A stretch of 64,000 nucleotides of DNA from Ceratodon purpureus (lineage: Eukaryota; Streptophyta; Bryopsida; Pseudoditrichales; Ditrichaceae): NCBI GenBank assembly GCA_014871385.1, contig CM026426.1, positions 14,105,810 through 14,169,809 on the forward strand, in the 5' to 3' direction. The position numbers and the translations under genes were made by a program. Numbering within the stretch: position 1 is the first letter of the stretch; each line of letters begins with the position of its first letter. Positions 36,245 through 48,800 of this stretch are shown in pieces. The notes under the pieces were generated by a model, which was given only the letters and a program-made list of their open reading frames with translations, was not told the DNA's origin and did not search any database.

Positions 36245-37674
36245 GGAGTACAATCCACCTACAAAGAATCCAAATAAAGACATGTTACACAGACTTCTCT
36301 GACTCCCCAGTGGGGTCAACGTATTGTCAATTGCAATGTGTCGTGCATGGCTTCATTAGATGATACTGCAGAAACACCTTAAATAGCACACGTGTGTAAA
36401 TCCAAATCACCCTGAATAGATTAAACTTTTGAATATCTTAATACGTAAAAGATTCATTGACCTCGTTAGGAAACTAATAATAACCAAAACCGACGAATCT
36501 CACAAATGATCCGCAAAGATTGAGGAGGCCACCTGAATCTAGAAAACCGCCTACATTGCCGACAAGAATACAGTAACGGAAAAGCAAGTATCAGTTGACT
36601 AACAAAAAGACCTACCAGAATAGCAAACAATCATAAGGGAAGTATCTGACATCTGCGGGACTTGATGCATCCAAGGAAGGCCATTATGAAACAAAAGTCT
36701 ACCGGTGGATCAGCATGCACAGAATCTACGTACGTGATCAAGATACCGACTGGAAATTCGATTGAGAGGAAACTCTGTGCCAGTAACTGAGATATCTCAA
36801 TTGAAGGTCAGAACCGAGGTTCATGCTAATTTGAATGTGAAGTGTTTCAATAGTCATTCATAGCAAGAGAAGAACTAGATTTAAATTTCGTGAATTAATG
36901 GAAACCTTAGTATCCGAGTATTATCGGAACCCGGATCCCATCCAATACGGTAAAGATTCAGATGGTTACCTTAAATAATGTAATTATGAAATTTACGGTA
37001 TTCTGAATCTGGACTACACGACCATCATTACTATATGAACTCCAAATTAAGGTGATCATCTAAAAATGCTTATAGGAACACACACAGGATTCAATGATAC
37101 AAGATTCATATGCAGACCGTAGATACGATGAATGAACTGAACACTTATACGGTTAGTACGTGCATGGAAAGCTAAATGTCAAGCTCCATCATTTAACAAC
37201 AACAAAGTTTAACACAACTACGCAACGAAGAGCAGTGGTTTATGAACACGTTGGGGAACAAGTGCACGGATGACATTCCAACTAGATGATGCACATATCG
37301 AAACTTCTAACAAAACTAGTGATTCCAGTTCCCACATGCAGAGATAGAGTAACTGTCATCATTGATAGACTTGGAAGTTTTAATAACTCACCTACAAAAC
37401 TTGCCTTCAGATAAAGGAGTAAATAGTAGTAGACAAAAGAGAACCAGAGCTGTAACGCTGCATCAAATTCACAGCGTGCGCATCTGCAAGACAGTGTAGT
37501 ATTATAAGTTGACAGTGACCAAAATATTAACGCACATGCTATCGTTGTGAAGAAAAAGCAACATCAAAATGTGAGTTCACAATGCAGTCTTAACATGCAA
37601 GTTTTGAAGCTATTAATTCATGAAAACGACCGAACACACATAACCAAAACATATAAATTAATAACTACTTACAA
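36245..37674. other. Upstream region of the DUF7869 gene with palindromes
   Basis: No gene is seen. Three copies of the TTAAGGTG palindrome start at 36520, 36957 and 37047. By position this holds the promoter of the minus-strand DUF7869 gene. Confidence 0.45.
36520..37064. repeat. Dispersed 18-bp palindrome, middle cluster (3 copies)
   Basis: TTGAGGAGGCCACCTGAA at 36520, TTCAGATGGTTACCTTAA at 36957 and TTAAGGTGATCATCTAAA at 37047, upstream of the DUF7869 start codon. Confidence 0.8.
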
Positions 37675-38019
37675 ATGTCCGTCTACATAGAGTTCGCACC
37701 TACTTTACAAGCAGGTGTAGAAGAGTTCGCAGCGACTTCGAGTGCAGATGTAGAAGGCAGAAGGTGTCGCTGCGTGCAAGCTCTCCAGCAACAAGAAGCA
37801 GATGTGGAAGATAGGAAACAATTTTGGGAACTGCGCCAGCTTATATACAATAGTGGACGTCGAGCAAGTTACAACAAACAGGCGGGAAAGATTCTACGTA
37901 AGATTATTGGAGGGAAACAAAGCTTCATTTCAAACTCCAGATTCAGTAAAGTAATGTATCCATCTACTGGAATAGGATTCCTCCATAATTCCAGTGGCCG
38001 CAACATTTTCCTAGGATGA
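37675..38019 (+). CDS. Small 114-residue ORF, unknown
   Basis: ATG 37675 to TGA 38017-38019, with no internal TAG or TAA. It contains a Cys/Gln/Glu-rich helix (RRCRCVQALQQQEADVEDRKQFWELRQL shown only in part: CRCVQALQQQEADVEDRK) and a basic region (ASYNKQAGKILRKIIGG). It is divergent from the DUF7869 gene. No family is recognised; it could be an exon of a longer gene. Confidence 0.3.
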   Translation: MSVYIEFAPTLQAGVEEFAATSSADVEGRRCRCVQALQQQEADVEDRKQFWELRQLIYNSGRRASYNKQAGKILRKIIGGKQSFISNSRFSKVMYPSTGIGFLHNSSGRNIFLG

Positions 38020-38471
38020 CAGCTGCAGTGGTGATACCTGTTTCTTCAATTAAAGTGCATGCGCCAAAGAATGTGAACGTTGAATGATTCCAATATCTGA
38101 TATGCAACGGTGACTATTGATTCTATAGAGGTACTGATGGTTCTAGAACGCATTTCCTTAGAAGGGTATAAATGCTACTCCGTTTTTCTGGAAGCCAAAG
38201 CATATTTAGGAATGTGCAGAACAAACTTTTTTTTTTTGGATTACGTGCAACTTAGAGTTACTATTTAGTACCAGTGTATCTATAAATGACTCCAAGCACA
38301 TGCACAAGACTGGAGATTAGATTAAAAACTCAGTAATTGATTCATTCCTGAACTCTTCCGTGCGGAGGATGCGCATTTAACAAAGTTGCCACCATAACAA
38401 AAATTTACACTCCAGTTAAAAGTCCAACTCAAAATGGGTCGTGTACAACACGAGAATGTCATTGCATCACT

Positions 38472-39346
38472 TCAAAAATGTAGGATTTTAAGCAACCTTA
38501 CAGTGTTTGCTAGAGCGTTTACAGTAAGAGAAGCCTTCGAATAGTCATCGAGAACGACATGCTGTGAGAAGCACGGAATACAGAATTTGAAATACCAAAA
38601 CATACTATAGTTATCTAAACCCTCTTGAATTTCATCACCTAAATTGCAGTTACTACAAATAGTGATGTGGCCTTCACAGGCTAGAAGACAACCGTGAATG
38701 TGAGAATTAGTAAGGATTGGGCTCTCGGCCCGAAACCCTGATGAACGGGCTGGGGCTTTCTTCTTCCTCGGATTCCAGAGCCTCGTAAGTGTAAGTACCA
38801 CCGCGTCCACTTCGGTCAACTTCTTGAACGCTTTGGGTTGAACTTTTGGCGCCTTCATTGTGGGTCCCGTCTTCCAGATGCAGCAATGGATCATTAGGCG
38901 CTGTAGCGGGCACCAACGCTTGAGATGAAGAAGCCTCCTCCGCGCATAAAGTGCACAGTGGATTAAAGGCCCGTCTATGAACGCCATGCTCCAATCCGGA
39001 AGATCCACCTGCAACGCGTTGTTGGGACGTTCTGAAGATGCGTGGTCGATGCATGGGTCGATAGGGAGGGCTTGCCCTCACCAAAGTCAGCTGAGCTGGC
39101 ACAGAATTCGATGCAGCTTGCCCCCCCCCCCCCCCTTCGCACAGGTCTGTGGCGACAAGTTCGGAAAGGATCGGCTGTTATTGCGGCCGCCACTTGGTGG
39201 GGTACACCTGCAGGTAAGACTACATCCGCAACACCTCGTGGTACATGCACATTAGGGACGAAGGTGAAGTTGAACGCATTATTCACAGATTCAAATTGAG
39301 TTTGACAAGTTAGTGTCCATGGAAACATTGCTCCAGTGTTCAGCAA
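38472..39346 (-). CDS. Putative zinc-ribbon protein, frame broken at a poly-C run
   Basis: Three overlapping minus-strand frames look like parts of one protein. The first is 39346 to about 39140 (FNFTFVPNVHVPRGVADVVL). After the 15-C run at 39121-39135 comes 39102 to about 38715 (RRAFNPLCTLCAEEASSSQ...EALESEEEESPSPF). From about 38720 to 38472 follows CEGHITICSNCNLGDEIQEG...FKFCIPCFSQHVVLDDYSK. The paired CxxC and CxxH-like motifs suggest a zinc ribbon. The frame changes fall at a homopolymer and at a second site, so the gene is either mis-sequenced or decayed. Function and true start are unknown. Confidence 0.35.
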
Positions 39347-39645
39347 TGCTAGAACGATTGCATCGTGATCTGGGATACCCCGGAAGCCTCTTCGCTCATG
39401 GATCCTACAAATTTCGAGTAACCACTGCAGGAGTTCTACTGAAGACTCCGGATGAGGGGGAGAGTCATTGTATTCTACAAAGAGGTGATCAAATTCGAGA
39501 ACGCAAAATCAGAAAACTTGGGAGAGAAGAGAACAATGCCGTAACTATACTAAAGAAGGCCTTCAGAGTCACCATTGAGGAGAACAGAGGATTTGCAGAG
39601 GCAGAAATGGCGGCACGAACTACACTCTAGCTCCGTCACCAATGA
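39319..39645 (+). CDS. Small ORF ending TAG...TGA, unknown
   Basis: ATG 39319 reads METLLQCSAMLERLHRDLG... with SLFAHGSYKFRVTTAGVLLK and a charged helix (REENNAVTILKKAFRVTIEE). TAG at 39628-39630 is followed four codons later by TGA at 39643-39645. No intron is apparent. No family is recognised. The composition differs from the AT-rich DNA that follows, which favours real coding. Confidence 0.35.
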
Positions 39646-39839
39646 TTCATGTTATCGACATGAAAGGCTGAGTGATCTCTATCTTAGAGAGTTACATCAA
39701 GCTCCCATACATATGACTAGTTACCTCCACGTAAAAGTGCTATTATTAATCATATACAAATGTCAAAGTGATTTATCCTTTCAATTAAGACGTAACCTTG
39801 ACAGTAAGTTAAATTTTACCTTTCAATAACTGAGGGATC

Positions 39840-41199
39840 CCACTTTTCAACACTAAATAATTGAAACCGTATTCAATAATAAAAGAATATCCGATAAAAA
39901 AAACAAATCTCAAATTATAAGCGAAATGGAGGAAAATTGCAGTATCTAGATAACAGAAATAAATTGAAACAAAATGTTGAGAAGAGGGAACGAATTCATG
40001 GCCCAGAAATAAAAAAATAAAATAAAAGTAAATAGTGCAAATAAGGAAATTAAGAAATAAAAAACCATATAACCAAAGAGAAAACGAGAGAAGTTAAAGA
40101 AAATATATTATAGAAATGTAAACAACAATCTTAAATTTGAAATAAATTCTTCCTATGGAGAGAAGAGGTTCCTGGCAAAAAATAAATAAATAAAAACAAT
40201 AAATTTTATTAAAAAATTAAGATAAAATAGATCAATAAACAAAATAAAATAGAAAATACGAAAATGATGAGTTAAGATAAAAGATAAATGATAACACGTG
40301 GAGATAATGAGTTATTTCCAAAAAAAAATTAAAAAATATGAAGAGAAGATAATTAATTTATAAAAAAAGAAAAATAATTAAATAAATAAACAAGAATCAA
40401 ATAGAGAATGAGAAAATGGGCGGTATAAATTATAAGAGGATTGATAACACGTGGAGAGATTTAATTATTGGAATAAAAACAACAAAAAATATGTAGAGAA
40501 GATAAAGAAAGGATAAAGCAACTAAAAATAAAATAAAAAATATATAAACTTGAGGATATTGATGAGAAAATTATAAGAGAAATGAAAAAGAAAAATTTCA
40601 AAATAAATTTACAAAAACTAAAAATTGAAGAACGGAAAGAGGATGGAAGAAATTTTTTTACTAAAACAGGACTGAAAAACGAGTACAAATATAAAAAAGT
40701 AGAGAATGACTATTAACGGACTAAACAAATAATAATAACTATTAAAAAAATACCATTTCACTTGAAGTAATTGAGTAGAAATCGTTGAATTCTATATATA
40801 TATATTTATATATATACACATACAAATGTTGGTATATGTATATGTAAACATACATAAACTATTGAATACATAGCAATATATGTAAATTTACATATACATA
40901 CAAGCTTGCATACACAATTACGAATGGATATATATAGTACTCATTAATGTTCATTAAACAAAAAGTAGAGAGCATGTTATAAATCAACCACTCTTTAATA
41001 TTAGAATCTTAGAATAAAAATTCAATTGTTGTACTTCTGTTATAATTTTTTATTTGAATATTACATATATATGTTGTGATATATATAAATAATAATTTAT
41101 TACCTACATTCTCTATTTGTTTAATAATTATGGAATACAATAGAATTATATATGTGTCAATATATATATATATAAACATATATAAACATATACTTACTT

Positions 41200-41260
<61 letters not shown>

Positions 41261-42480
41261 GTAGTCTATATAAAATTATTATATGTTAAAACGTTAATAT
41301 ATAACTCTATATATGTGTGTACTTACATTAATGTGTTTATATATATATCTATACATATACGTGTATATTTGCATGTATGTACATATAATATAGTTATTTA
41401 TTGTTGTAGTAGAATATACAAGAGGTTTAAACATTTGTTTGAAATAATTTAGGTTGACATGTAGCATAATGGGTCAAGTAGATAAATTAAGAGGTTGAGA
41501 AAAGCAGTTGATATTAAACTATTTAAAGAAAGAAAAGTATAGTTATTGAAGTTTCATGCTTATTATCATTGAATATTATTCATAAAAGCATTAGATCACT
41601 TTTTGGATCTTATTCTTGTGCACATAGAACAAGATATGAGTATATTCGATAAGATGGTAATCACTTTCACATTGAGCATTGTTATCCTATGTGCTTTTAT
41701 TATAGTGCAAGCCAAAATAATAGATATATATATATCAGTTGCTACTCACATGCAATTCAAATATTACATTTTAAAAATTATGATGTATTCGAGGATATAG
41801 TATTAAACTAATTTTATGGAAATTCAATTTTATATAATATTTGAATGTTAAAAAAATTATAAATTACTAAGAAATCAATTTTCTTTGACTTTTATAGAAA
41901 AGATTTTGTTATTTTCGTATTCTTAAAAATGTTCAAGTTAACTTACAACACATAAGATATTTTAGTAGTTTTGCTAGTGAATTATGACTTTTTCAATACA
42001 TTCCGGTATTATTTTGTAAAAATAAACGTAAAAGTGCATTCTGTCAAATTTGTCAAAGCGTGTCTCTTCAACTTCCTGCTTAATTACGTTCACAAGGAAT
42101 TGCTTGAAATCTCTTGTATATACATAAAGAACACTTTAATTTAAATAATATTGGATTTTCTAATTTCACAATATTTATCATGAAAGTTACATCCATTTAT
42201 TTGATTGCTGATAGACAATTATAAATTCAATTAAATTGGAATTACAAAATAAAAAATATTATTCCTGGAATCCTCATCCAAGTAAGCTTTTGATTTCGTT
42301 GCAGTTTCGTTGTTACCACTATGAATATTTCAATATTGGTATTAGGTTTTCATTTACTACAGTGCCTTTTCTTCGACGGAATTGTAGGTTTTCATTGGGA
42401 ACAACAGGGTATCGTTCAAAGGTGCAGATGTTCATTCGCAACATCAAGTTATCGTTGGCAGGAGCTGCTTGATATTGTTA
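39840..42480. repeat. A-rich low-complexity block with (TA)n microsatellites
   Basis: A long A/AT-rich tract. It has repeated phrases such as gataacacgtggaga (near 40290 and 40444) and (TA)n arrays at about 40796-40815, 41158-41174 and 41207-41258. It resembles in composition, on the other strand, the T-rich block at 13.1-14.0 kb. No gene is visible. Confidence 0.8.
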
Positions 42481-43032
42481 AAATATTGGAATATCCTTAG
42501 ACCGCAGACACGGCCAAAAACTATGCATTACATTTTATTTTTTTTGGAAGCAATAAAAGAAAATTCATTGCCCGAAAATAGAGTACAAACCCTCTTCAGA
42601 CAAAAGTCCAGGGCGTAAAGAATCAGGAACAACTATGCATTACATTCATGTCATGCAGCCATGCGTGAATTCTAAAATGAGCATCTTCCTAAGTATTTAA
42701 TCCAAGATGAATTTTTAATCCAAATGCTGCCGTTATTCTTCTGACACAACCTATCTAAATATCGATCAGAACTGCTACAATTAGTAAATAAACCACTTTG
42801 TAGAAAGTCGCACCTTACAAGTAGCATGTTTTAAAATATGCTACAAAGAGGGCTTGTTTTCTTTTTTCTGCAATGGAATCCCTTTGCGTCCAAAAAAATA
42901 AATACAATAAAAAATGCTACATAGCGCGCTTAAATTAGAAAGATTTGAGTCCACCAAGATCATAGCATTGCTTGTTTAGATCCCACTGTATTTAGATAAA
43001 ACGACAAACCTTTATCTCAATGGACCATTTTC

Positions 43033-43841
43033 GACTCCGCGAATTAAGGTGTACATCTAAATATAGTACATTCTCTAGCGTCTGCTCTGAACTCCACATT
43101 CTTCATAACTTTAATTGAATACGATGAGTTTTCACGGGAAGCACCAGTAGTTAATGGTGCTGGTAAACGGGGGTGGGTAGGCAGTAATTCATTTTGTCTC
43201 AGACCCTATCTATCTTCCAAGGACAAGGCGGGGGAAAATTGATGATCTGCAATGCATGAGTTGTAAGGTTGATTCTCCTGTAAAACTTAGATGTAAGTAC
43301 TTGATGTGTGAATTTCCTATAATCATCAGTAATTGGAAGATTAGAAACGACTCTACAAACGAAAGCACTCACAATTCCCATTAATGTTTTGGATGTTTTT
43401 CTTAACGATAAATATTCTGTTATAAATTCCTTATTTTTTTCAGTATATTTCAAAATGAAAGTGTTAGTAACACTAATTCGAATTTAAGATACAAATTGCA
43501 TAAACAACATCCACTCTTTATACTCAAGGTGGTTTTTAGTAATGGTAAAAATTAGGCTCCGGGAAATAAGGTGCACATCTAAAATTACTATATTTACTTG
43601 ATGTATGATTTTCCTAGAATCGTCAGGAATTGGAAGATTAAAAACGACTCTACAAGCGAAAGCATTCCCAAATCCCATTAATGTTTTGGATGTTTTACTA
43701 AACAATAAATATTCGGTTATTAATTTTATATTCTTTTCAGAATATTTCAAAATGAAACTTTTAGTAACACTATTTCGAGTTTAAGATACAAATTTCATAA
43801 ATGTCATCCACTCTTTATGTTCAAGTAATTTTTAGTAATGG
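43033..43841 (+). repeat. Diverged tandem duplication, unit about 250-300 bp, each copy preceded by the palindrome
   Basis: 43299-43545 and 43594-43841 share long stretches (for example tcaggaattggaagatta versus tcagtaattggaagatta and cattaatgttttggatgttt in both). The similarity extends upstream to the palindromes at 43044 and 43566, but the first copy has about 220 extra bases after it. The palindrome was thus duplicated together with its surroundings. Confidence 0.75.
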
Positions 43842-44149
43842 AGTTAAATGAACCTCCGTTTCATGATACTGCCTTCCATCAAATGGGACTGATGCAACAT
43901 GTTATTTTTCCATGCAGCCTAAATCGAGCACTCTTATCGTATCATTAGTCATCATGAATTACCATTACCAGTTTTCACATATCAAAGGATGACTGAAGGA
44001 AGTGTATGATTTGCATAATGACTTGTCGAGGGCATTGTCACATTAATATGATTTTCCAGCATGTAGCCGCCAGTGGAAGCCCACATTTTTGTGATCTGAT
44101 CATAACTTGTTCCCGCCATGATTCAGTTATCTCTTCTACGTCATCATTC

Positions 44150-45839
44150 TGATTCAAAGAACTTCCTGAATGTTCCCAGTGACGACCTTCTACTGTTCTC
44201 CACATGTTAATAAACATGTTTGTGCGTTCCCCTCACCGTTCGAATGACCTTCAGGGTCATCGACCTCCTCCTCTCTGCTGTATCCCTTCCTCATTCTCTG
44301 TCCTTCTCCTCGTAGCCTTCAGTTATCCTCCCCGTTGTCTCGTCTCTCTCTCTCGTGTCTCAAATTGTGTGCTTTGGTGCCGCAGTCTACACCATCTTCG
44401 CGATTCGTAAAAAAATATTGTTGTGTAGAAGTTGGAGTTGAGGTTTTGGAGGTCATAGAGCTGTCATTTGGCGGTGTTGGAGATCGAGCTGGAAGGTGGA
44501 GGGTTGTTGTTTTTTGGTGTGCGTGTGAGATCTGCACATCGTCTCGCAGCTACGACGTACTCTATCTAGGGTTTCTGAGACTTCAGGTGGTTAGTAGTGC
44601 ACGTTGTTTCGACGTTGGCGAATCGCTATCAACACCTTGTCATACGCTGCGTATGTCAGGTAATTGTTTTGCACCACATCTTTGTTGAGTAATTTATCGC
44701 TGTGATCGTATTGTAACATGAAGCAGCATCTTCCAGATAGTTTGTAATGTTGTACTTTTATTTCTGCTTCTGTTGCACTGCAAAGTCTGTGACGTCTTCG
44801 TTTAGAACTCCATATCTGTCGTTGGATTTGATGAAGTGATGTTTCTGTGGAGCGCTACTTGGATGCGTAATGTAAATTGTGGTCTGTAAGTCATTTGCGG
44901 GGTCTGCTTACGTAGTCCTGAAACGCTGTTCGGTACGAAGCCTTGGGTATTCTCAGTAGTCTAATATGTTCTAGTGTAATTTTGCACATGGTCAAGCATG
45001 TCTGTCTACACCCCCTCAGCTTCAGTCGTGTTTTTCCTCTACTTTTTGCTGGAAGTTCACATTTTGATAGGTTTTAAATATTGGTCAATGTCTTCGTGTC
45101 AATGATGTTTTAGAGTAGTTGTTCAAGTTGTATTAGCACAGACACATTGTTAGAGGTCAATCGTCCACGCTTAATCCCTACTTATGCTCAGTAGTGATCG
45201 TATCCGTGTCTGTACAGTCCACTGTAATTATACGTATAGAGCCAATGATACGGTCATCAAGTGTTTCTTCATTTTTGTACTCCATTTTAGCATTGAGGTG
45301 ATCAGCTTAAATTTATTCCATAAGGTTTTTAAGCACTCTATTACTGGGTATCCTGAAAACCGAGTTCATTACGGTTTCTAGTGAGCTTCATAATCTGAGA
45401 TTACCAGATTGGAAGTTTTTTTCAGTTTCCACGTGTAGAATCATTCTCTATGATATTTTCTAAACCTTATTGATAGCACGGTTTCAGTACCACTCTTCAG
45501 ATGAGATTCAGGTGCCCACCTTATTCCCAGTCCATATGTCTAGGTTCTCACTTATTTTTCTACAAATAGAGAATGTGGTATTCCTTTGATGATGCATATG
45601 TAGTTTGTTGTTGTCAGTGTCTACTCTGATACATTGGGATTGAGGTGCCTAGCTTATTTCAACATCAGATTAGGTTCCGGAAATCGCATATCAAACATGG
45701 AACGTTGAGAATTTTGTTTAGGGTTTAATGTTTAGTTCTCTAACAATGCGTTGGTATTCAGGTGCCCTTCTCATGAATTGTACTAAATTTTAATACAGGG
45801 TTCTAAATTTCTAAACTGTTTACCTTTGTGAGATGCAGG
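44150..45839. promoter_or_regulatory. Probable 5' region (promoter/UTR/intron) of the second methyltransferase gene
   Basis: Around 44,200-44,360 the plus strand is C/T-rich (ctcctcctctctgctgtatc, cgtctctctctctcgtgtct), as in plant-type 5' UTRs, and GC content is higher than in the flanks. Downstream to 45.8 kb it is intron-like with four palindromes (45293, 45507, 45640, 45757). No convincing coding exon was found, though a short first exon could be hidden here. Confidence 0.4.
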
Positions 45840-48800
45840 ATGACTACAAACGACCCTTTTCTCTTCAGGATTGCTATTCGGCAGGACGATTGTCCAAGCG
45901 ATTGCGACACAGATTTTTTTGAGGAGATAGAAGAAGTTTGCTTTACGGTTCGAAGCGAGGTGGTGGATACAAGTGCAGGGTGGTTTTTGGCAAGAGAGTC
46001 CGCAACGTCACCTACAGCTTCCCTGTACGTCAAATTTCTAGAGACAGACAGCCATGTTCTAGTGACGGGCCACGATATAGTATCCTGCAAAGCCACACAT
46101 CCTTACATATATCTAGTGCTTCAGTGACCCGATGGTCTACGGGAGTCCTTATTGATCAAGACTTTGGATTTTGGTCTAAACCACCTTGAATTGCGAAATG
46201 CATGGAAGGACACTAATCTAGCCGCATTCATTCCTGAGGCTTTCAACAAGGAATCGAACAAGTCTGGCGTCATTCAAACACAAGTGGAGAAGTTGATCAC
46301 TAAATTGAAGGAGTCCGTCACGAAAAAGAAGAAAAAGGAGAGGAACAAGAAGAAGGACAAGGGGAGTTCCTCAATTGGTGATAGATCCGAATATAGAACC
46401 AGCCGTTGTTGATAGTGTATGAGGTGCTCCTAAGAAGGTGCCTAGAGGCAAGAAGCAGCATAAGAAATCTACAGAGGTGGTGGTGGAACAAACTGTTACC
46501 GAGACAACAGATCATGAAGCACTAGAAGATATTCCTAGTGGCCATAACCTATCTTCGAATAGCAATGCGGACGGTACAGTTGTGGCAGAGGAGTGCATCC
46601 GGAGGTTCAAGAACTTCCGAGATGATTTCAGGAAGTATTACCCTCTCGGGTATGATACTCTGGTGGATATTGATGTGGAACAGGTGGATATTGCACCGTG
46701 CAACTACATTGTCCGAGTCCTGGAGAGTGAGGGTGTTACCGCGGTTTATAACACTCTGTTGACGCAGGTTATTCCAAATAAGCAAGTCCTATGTCTCTAT
46801 CCGCAGGGCTTGACAAAGATCCCAACTTCATGGGAAGATATCAAGAATCTCCGATTTTACGCCATCAACGGCCAACACACTGTGAAGGCAGCTCAAAATA
46901 TCTTGAAGTCCCTCGGAAGGACATGCTGCGTAAATGGAAAGCGCAGATTGTATGGGATCTTGAAGCTTGGAAGATCCAAGCAATATCGGATTACTATAAC
47001 CAGTCCAACCAAATCAATCCGTTCAAACCAACATGGGCTTTGAACTTGGTTCATGTGAGGCGGATCTGGGTTGAGATGGGGAAGCCGGAGAGAGTTAGGG
47101 GTAATGCGTCTGACAAGGCAAGCCCCGAGATGTCCAAGAAACGGAACGATTGGAATGTAAGTGACGCTCCTGAACCATCTCTTTGAATTGTAATTTACCT
47201 GCCACCGATATTGAGTTGGTTAATATGAACTCAGGTCTGACTATGACAGAGTAGTACTGCTTTGAGAGTATATCAAGGCGGTATCCCGAATCTCAATTAA
47301 ATTTTCTTTTAAGATGATCACATGTATCGGATGTTTAGAAGAAGATTGCCCTTTAAATCACTAGTAGTCAAATAAGTATCCATTCGAACTCGTAGAAAAC
47401 ATTAAGACAAAAGGTTGATATGGAAGTAACAGTTCTGGTAGATCTTGACAGTTCCGTTCTTTCGATGTCCACATTTACGTTTCTTAGAAAATGTAATTGA
47501 CACCTAAATCTCCAGCGATAAAGAATGACTCCATTCGACCTTAGACAATGTTAAGATGGTCTGCTTAATCTGGGAGTTGCAATTCATGCTAGATATTAGA
47601 AGTGTTTCTTTGGAAAACCAAGTTTACGTGATCTATAAAATACGAATTGCACCTTTATCGCCAGTAGTGAAGATTTTATCCATTTCTACTTCAAGACAAC
47701 ATTAAGATGGACAGCCTAATCTTAACATTACCATGATCGCTCGATTTGTTTTTATTTTTTATTTGATTAGCAGCTTTACTAGATCTATTGAGGACGAGTA
47801 AAACCAAAATGACGAGTAGCAAAGACAATATCCCTTTGTATTCAACAAGAAAATTAAGAAGACCACCTTAATATGAATGTAAAAGTTCTTGTTGGTCTGT
47901 GTATTTTCCTTTTAGGTCTAATGTTTTCGCGAATTAGTTATTCATACTTTCTCTTACTTGACAACAATTTGCAACAATTGATCAAGTAGTGTGAGTGAAT
48001 ATTGTTGCACGAGTTTACAAAAAGGACTGACCTAAAGCTCTGCTTTGGACGAGTTTGTGGGATTCGTACTTCTTTCTTGATCTAACTGGTTATATCCTAC
48101 TCCATTACAAACTACTCTAGATTTTACCGTATTAGGTGTGTACCCTGATACTTAAAAGGGGAAATAATCATCAGTCAACATTAAGGTGTCCAGCTTAATT
48201 CAATTATTGTCAATCAATTGTTTATTATTCTCTTGGGTTGACCAGTTTCGTATAATGTTATTGGACTGACATACCCTTCTCCCTCCCGCAGAGATTCTTG
48301 AATTCTATGATACAGACGCTGTCAAGTGTGCGGTCAAAGAAGGACACCGCAGAGAGAGATGACAAACTCATCAAGTGGACTTTCAACGAAGTCAGATTTG
48401 AGTGGACGTTAGTCAGATCTTGCGATGACTGCCGGAAGAAGTGGGAGCGATTCTTTACGAAGCACGTCAAAAGAGAACTGATTTGCCCTGAGCTTGGACA
48501 CCAGATTAAGGATACACCAAACTTCAAGAGCAACATGAAGATAATTGCCCCACTAACAAAGAACTGGTTCAAATGCGTAGAGTCCCTTACCGAACGAGAA
48601 ATTGACAAGCTCGTCACGTATCTCTTGAACGAGAAGACTGATGATGACAAGCCTATCCCTGTATACCCCAAGGTAATCCCCTTTACAGTGAAAGGCGCTT
48701 GGAGGAGTCGCAGCATTCTCTCACCTCTAGAGTGGGGAAACAGGAAGAGAACAAAGAGGCATGTCATTGGGGAATTCAATCGTTACACTAAGGGTGAATT

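Noticed and set aside
41076-41264. Open frame rich in Ile/Tyr
   Set aside because: It is a translation of a (TA)n microsatellite.
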